A stretch of 64,000 bases of DNA. Source: Foetidibacter luteolus (GTDB taxonomy: Bacteria; Bacteroidota; Bacteroidia; Chitinophagales; Chitinophagaceae). The DNA lies in contig NZ_VVIP01000013.1 in assembly GCF_009650435.1 (NCBI RefSeq), forward strand, positions 72,771 to 136,770, read 5' to 3'. Each line of letters begins with the position of its first letter. The first letter of the stretch is position 1. This document shows, in pieces, positions 60,751 to 64,000 of this stretch. The position numbers and the translations under genes were made by a program. Below the pieces are notes generated by a model. The model made no database searches and was not told the DNA's origin. It saw nothing but the letters and a program-made list of their open reading frames with translations.

Positions 60751-61281
60751 ATGGCACTAATTCATCCCGTGTTGGGAAAACACCCGCAATTTGGTAAAAA
60801 CTGCTTCCTGGCGCCCAATGCCACCGTTGTTGGCGATGTGATTATGGGCGATGATTGCAGCATTTGGTTTAACGCCGTGGTGAGGGGCGACGTGAATTAC
60901 ATACGCATCGGCAATAAGGTAAACGTACAGGATGGGGCTATTATACATTGCACCTACCAGAAAAACGCTACTGAGATTGGCAACAACGTTTCCATTGGCC
61001 ATAATGCACTGATACACGGGTGCAAACTGTATGATAACGTATTGATTGGCATGGGCTCTATCATTATGGACAGGGTAGAGGTTCACAGTAATTCCATTAT
61101 TGCGGCCGGGGCGGTGGTGCTGGAAGGAACAATTGTTGAAACCGGCAGTATTTATGCGGGGGTGCCTGCCAAAAAGGTAAAAGACATACCCAAAGAAGCC
61201 ACCCATGCCGAAATAGAACGCATTGCCAACAACTATGTAAAATATTTTTCGTGGTTTTCTGAAATTAATGCAGCGAAATAA
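60751..61281 (+). CDS. Gamma-class carbonic anhydrase-like protein
   Basis: A 176-residue left-handed beta-helix protein of the gamma-carbonic anhydrase/YrdA family. The zinc histidines are His66 (IIHC), His84 and His89 (SIGHNALIHGC), with spacing as in Cam. Hexapeptide repeats run from about 20 to 140, and the C-terminal helix (AEIERIANNYVKYFSWF) is typical. Some members hydrate CO2; others have no proven activity. Start at ATG 60751, since the upstream frame crosses repeat sequence. Confidence 0.9.
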   Translation: MALIHPVLGKHPQFGKNCFLAPNATVVGDVIMGDDCSIWFNAVVRGDVNYIRIGNKVNVQDGAIIHCTYQKNATEIGNNVSIGHNALIHGCKLYDNVLIGMGSIIMDRVEVHSNSIIAAGAVVLEGTIVETGSIYAGVPAKKVKDIPKEATHAEIERIANNYVKYFSWFSEINAAK

Positions 61282-61362
61282 AACCCGCTGTTGTCTTGAA
61301 CCTTCAAAGGATGGTTCCTGTTATCTACAATCGAAACTAACTGCTTATTCTTTTTTTATAAA

Positions 61363-61548
61363 ATGATAATACCCTTAACAAGAACCATCCTTTTAATTGG
61401 CTTCATCTTTGCATTAAATTCCTGCCGCGTGAAGAAAGGTTGCCCAAGTAACGGTGCAAACGTAGGAGCCGAAAGAATACTAAGCGGAGACCCCCAGGCT
61501 GAAAAAGCGATAAAAAAAGGTAAGAAGTTTAAACAGGGCAAGTTTTAA
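61363..61548 (+). CDS. Small lipoprotein of a Chitinophagaceae type
   Basis: A 61-residue lipoprotein. Hydrophobic signal, lipobox with Cys21 (ALNSC), then RVKKGCPSNGANVGAERILS and a Lys-rich tail. I recall similar tiny proteins in related genomes but no named function. Two cysteines six residues apart could pair. Confidence 0.65.
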   Translation: MIIPLTRTILLIGFIFALNSCRVKKGCPSNGANVGAERILSGDPQAEKAIKKGKKFKQGKF

Positions 61549-61707
61549 TTGGCTGATCTGCATTGGCGAGACGCATTCCCGGAAAATTCTCAACCTTACT
61601 AACTGTTTTCAAGATTTTATTGACGGCTTAAATACAGCATATTTTGTATTACCCCCGGCTAACCTAAGGCGGTAAACATAGAAAAGGAAAATTAATACAT
61701 CACATAA

Positions 61708-61719
61708 AAGAGGAGGGGG
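61708..61719 (+). promoter_or_regulatory. Unusually strong Shine-Dalgarno before the 95-aa gene
   Basis: AAGAGGAGGGGG ends 5 bases before ATG 61725. Bacteroidota leaders normally lack such sequences, so this purine-rich stretch stands out and supports the start. Confidence 0.5.
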
Positions 61720-61724
61720 CGTTT

Positions 61725-62012
61725 ATGAAAACAGTACCAAATTTACCTAACAACCCGGGAGAGACTTCCGTTATTGACGAAAACGGCAGCCTTCAGAAGT
61801 TTTATTCACTTACACATGAATTAAGTAAAAGCCGCCATGTACGCTTTACCGGAAAAACCGATGAAGCGGATAATATTGCCTGGCGCTTTAAGTATCGTGG
61901 CCGTGAGCTAACCTTGCAGTACAGTATTTACAATGGCGTTACACTGCAGCCTGTTAACAGCAAAGATTCCGGCACGGCTTACGAGCTGGCCGTAAAGCTT
62001 AAAAGCAAATAG
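61725..62012 (+). CDS. 95-aa protein of unknown function
   Basis: A small basic soluble protein with no signal or membrane segment. Residues 45-95 (RFTGKTDEADNIAWRFKYRGRELTLQYSIYNGVTLQPVN) look like a compact beta-rich domain; I recognise no family. It is preceded by a strong Shine-Dalgarno, suggesting high translation. It converges with rsgA, the stops being 3 bases apart. Confidence 0.65.
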   Translation: MKTVPNLPNNPGETSVIDENGSLQKFYSLTHELSKSRHVRFTGKTDEADNIAWRFKYRGRELTLQYSIYNGVTLQPVNSKDSGTAYELAVKLKSK

Positions 62013-62014
62013 GC

Positions 62015-62941
62015 TTAATAGTCTTTTTCGTTAATGGATTCCAGTATGTTGTAGTAACTAACGTAGCGCTCCATGCTTACCTTACCGTCTTCGATTGCTT
62101 CTTTTATTGCACAGCCGGGTTCGTTTATATGTAAACAGTTGTTGTACCGGCAGCCATTCAGCAGTTCCCTCATTTCAGGAAAATAGTGGGATAGTTCCTG
62201 CCTGGGTATATCCACTATGCCAAATTCCCTTATGCCCGGTGTATCTATAATTCTCCCTCCAAACGGCAGGTCGAACATTTCAGCAAAAGTGGTGGTATGC
62301 ATACCCTTGCCGCTCCAATCACTTACCTCGTTGGTACGCAGGTTTAGTTCGGGAAAAATCATGTTAATGAAAGAAGATTTGCCCACGCCGCTATGGCCGC
62401 TTAACAAGGTGGTTTTATCCTTCAATATGTTTTTCAGTTCATCCACACCCTGGCCCGCCTGCATGCTGGTAAGCAAAACGGTATAGCCGGCGGCGCTGTA
62501 TATCTTCTTCAATTCCTCAAATTTATCCAGCTCCTTTTTGCGGTATATATCTGCCTTGTTAAATACAATAATCGCCGGCACATGAAAGGCTTCAGCAGAT
62601 ACCAAAAACCTGTCAATAAAGCCCTGAGATGTTTTGGGATCTTTCAGCGTGGCGAAAAGCAGGGTTTGGTCAAGGTTGCTGGCAACAATATGGTGCTGAT
62701 TTTTATTATGGGGAGATTGGCGGGCAATATAATTGTGCCGTTGCGTAATGCCAGTTATAGTAGCGGTATTTTCTGTTTCATTTTCATCTACGGCTTCAAT
62801 TTCATCACCAACGGCAATGGGGTTAGTAGAGGTAATGTCCTCAATTTTAAATACGCCTTTAATACGGGCATTTAAAAACCGGCCATCTTCTGCTTTAATG
62901 CTGTACCAGCTACCGGTAGATTTATAAACAAAAGCTTTCAT
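62015..62941 (-). CDS. rsgA: Ribosome small-subunit-dependent GTPase A (RsgA)
   Basis: A 308-residue circularly permuted GTPase that checks late 30S maturation. Order: N-terminal OB fold (about 1-65), G4 NKAD, G1 SGHSGVGKSSF and G3 DTPGIREFG. The C-terminal zinc knuckle appears in the segment GCRYNNCLHINEPGC with three cysteines and one histidine. All family features are intact. Confidence 0.95.
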   Translation of the reverse strand: MKAFVYKSTGSWYSIKAEDGRFLNARIKGVFKIEDITSTNPIAVGDEIEAVDENETENTATITGITQRHNYIARQSPHNKNQHHIVASNLDQTLLFATLKDPKTSQGFIDRFLVSAEAFHVPAIIVFNKADIYRKKELDKFEELKKIYSAAGYTVLLTSMQAGQGVDELKNILKDKTTLLSGHSGVGKSSFINMIFPELNLRTNEVSDWSGKGMHTTTFAEMFDLPFGGRIIDTPGIREFGIVDIPRQELSHYFPEMRELLNGCRYNNCLHINEPGCAIKEAIEDGKVSMERYVSYYNILESINEKDY

Positions 62942-63294
62942 GCCAGGCGAAGATATTCAGAGGCATTCAATTAACAGCAATAATTAGAAGATGCCCTGAA
63001 CAAAGTGAGAAAGCTGGGTGTACGGCAAATCAGCGCAACATGGATCTCAAGCCTACGATAGCGCCTAAATATGATTATTTTTTGATTAGAGATGGATAGA
63101 TTTTAAGGAACATGATGCTGCAAACTAAGAAGCAACACTTAGCACGGTAGCGTTTATTCAATTTTACCACGCCAGGTGCAGCAGCCAGAGGCTAAGGTGG
63201 CCAAATCGTGTAAAAAAATCAACAACCTCCCTAAAACAGGTTTATTGTTTGTGTTGGTGAGAATTTTGCGTATCCTATTTCAAATGCTGTAGTT
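62942..63294. other. Intergenic, nothing recognised
   Basis: Divergent spacer of about 350 bp between rsgA and the LigD-type gene. It shows no repeat family from elsewhere in the window and no gene. Confidence 0.45.
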
Positions 63295-64000
63295 ATGAGT
63301 TTGTCTGGTTACAAAAAGAAAAGAAGTTTTAACTCAACGCCGGAGCCCACCGGCGGCAAGGGTGATGGTACGCACCTTGTTTTTGTGGTGCAGAAGCATG
63401 ACGCTACAAGGTTACATTACGACTTTAGGCTGGAAATGAATGGCGTGCTGAAAAGCTGGGCCGTTCCCAAAGGGCCATCTACTGACCCATCTGTTAAAAG
63501 GCTTGCTATGATGGTAGAAGACCACCCTTACGATTATAAAAACTTTGAGGGCATTATACCAAAAGGCAACTATGGCGCAGGCACTGTAATTGTTTGGGAT
63601 GAAGGCGTATACGAACCACTGGAGCCCGCAGCCACTAAAAAAGAAAACGAAAAATTGCTGCTGAAAGAGTTAAAAGCGGGTTCGGTTAAGATAAGGATGC
63701 TTGGCAAAAAATTGAAAGGGGAATATGCATTGGTACGCACAAAAGGAGGCGAAGAAAATGCCTGGCTATTAATTAAGCACCGTGATAAATATGCTACAAC
63801 CACTGACATTACCAAAAAAGACAAGTCTGGTGTTTCTGGAAAAACGCTGGCAAAAGTAGAAGCCACATCAACAAATATTTATGGCCAAAAAACTATAGAG
63901 CCCGGTACAACAACAAAGGATAAAAAAACACCTGCCAAAAAAACAGCCAAAAAAGCCGCGGCCAAAAAGGCGGTAAAAAAAAAGTCCGCCCCGGTAAAAA
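63295..64000 (+). CDS. LigD-type 3'-phosphoesterase module (5' part, open at window end)
   Basis: The frame from ATG 63295 stays open to the window end, giving at least 235 residues. Residues about 27-165 are the LigD phosphoesterase domain, with QKHDATRLHYDFRLE carrying His35, His41, Asp43 and Arg45, the residues used by the manganese-dependent 3'-end-healing enzyme. Further motifs are SWAVPKGPS, VEDHPYDY and GIIPKGNYGAGTV. After residue 195 the chain is Lys/Ala/Thr-rich (KKTPAKKTAKKAAAKKAVKK), a histone-like linker. An ATP-dependent ligase domain may follow outside the window. It complements the Ku and LigD-polymerase genes 9 kb upstream. Confidence 0.88.
   Translation, partial: MSLSGYKKKRSFNSTPEPTGGKGDGTHLVFVVQKHDATRLHYDFRLEMNGVLKSWAVPKGPSTDPSVKRLAMMVEDHPYDYKNFEGIIPKGNYGAGTVIVWDEGVYEPLEPAATKKENEKLLLKELKAGSVKIRMLGKKLKGEYALVRTKGGEENAWLLIKHRDKYATTTDITKKDKSGVSGKTLAKVEATSTNIYGQKTIEPGTTTKDKKTPAKKTAKKAAAKKAVKKKSAPVK

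Overview
The window looks like chromosomal DNA of a soil or plant-associated Bacteroidota, most likely family Chitinophagaceae. The signs are a SusC/SusD pair with a UnbV/ASPIC lipoprotein, many small secreted lipoproteins, promoters of the TTTG / TAnnTTTG type, weak Shine-Dalgarno sequences, and intergenic spaces packed with short palindromic repeats. I had no database access; family names rest on motifs and remembered family architecture.

Layout. 1-1335: tandem copies of a ~533-bp composite of short palindromes. 1396-2337: secreted class II cyclic-nucleotide phosphodiesterase. 3020-5205: an A+T-rich two-gene cassette, an unknown protein followed by a RibD-like deaminase fused to a GHKL ATP-binding and winged-helix module; it is the best candidate for an undescribed system here. 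5654-6303: a fragmentary ORF and a DinB-like protein. 6874-15472: fumarase, an esterase, an orphan ParA, RDD, Fur-family and SCO proteins with a divergent MerC protein (a dyad lies between sco and merC), and an M13 peptidase. 16061-23368: AraC regulator plus tripartite RND efflux pump. 23959-24030: initiator tRNA-fMet. 24265-24446: a candidate terminated small RNA ahead of era. 27043-37215: SusC, SusD, UnbV/VCBS lipoprotein and vanadium-haloperoxidase-like protein, all on the minus strand, with a LacI-type dyad upstream of susC.

37933-48420 is mostly housekeeping and accessory genes: beta-CASP metallo-hydrolase, DoxX-like, PhzF, LytTR regulator, RNase HI, WYL regulator, Xre/RES toxin-antitoxin pair, GyrI-like, VOC and HEAT-repeat DNA alkylation repair proteins. 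48703-62941: S9 peptidase, Bcr/CflA transporter, AroQ, LigD polymerase module, Ku, small lipoproteins, metallophosphoesterase, class III aminotransferase, gamma-carbonic anhydrase and RsgA. 63295 to the window end: a LigD-type 3'-phosphoesterase module that continues beyond the window, so the NHEJ genes are split over two nearby loci.

The intergenic DNA carries at least seven recurring repeat families, described separately. Some supply the stop codon of neighbouring genes. No CRISPR array, rRNA, phage or complete transposase gene was seen.
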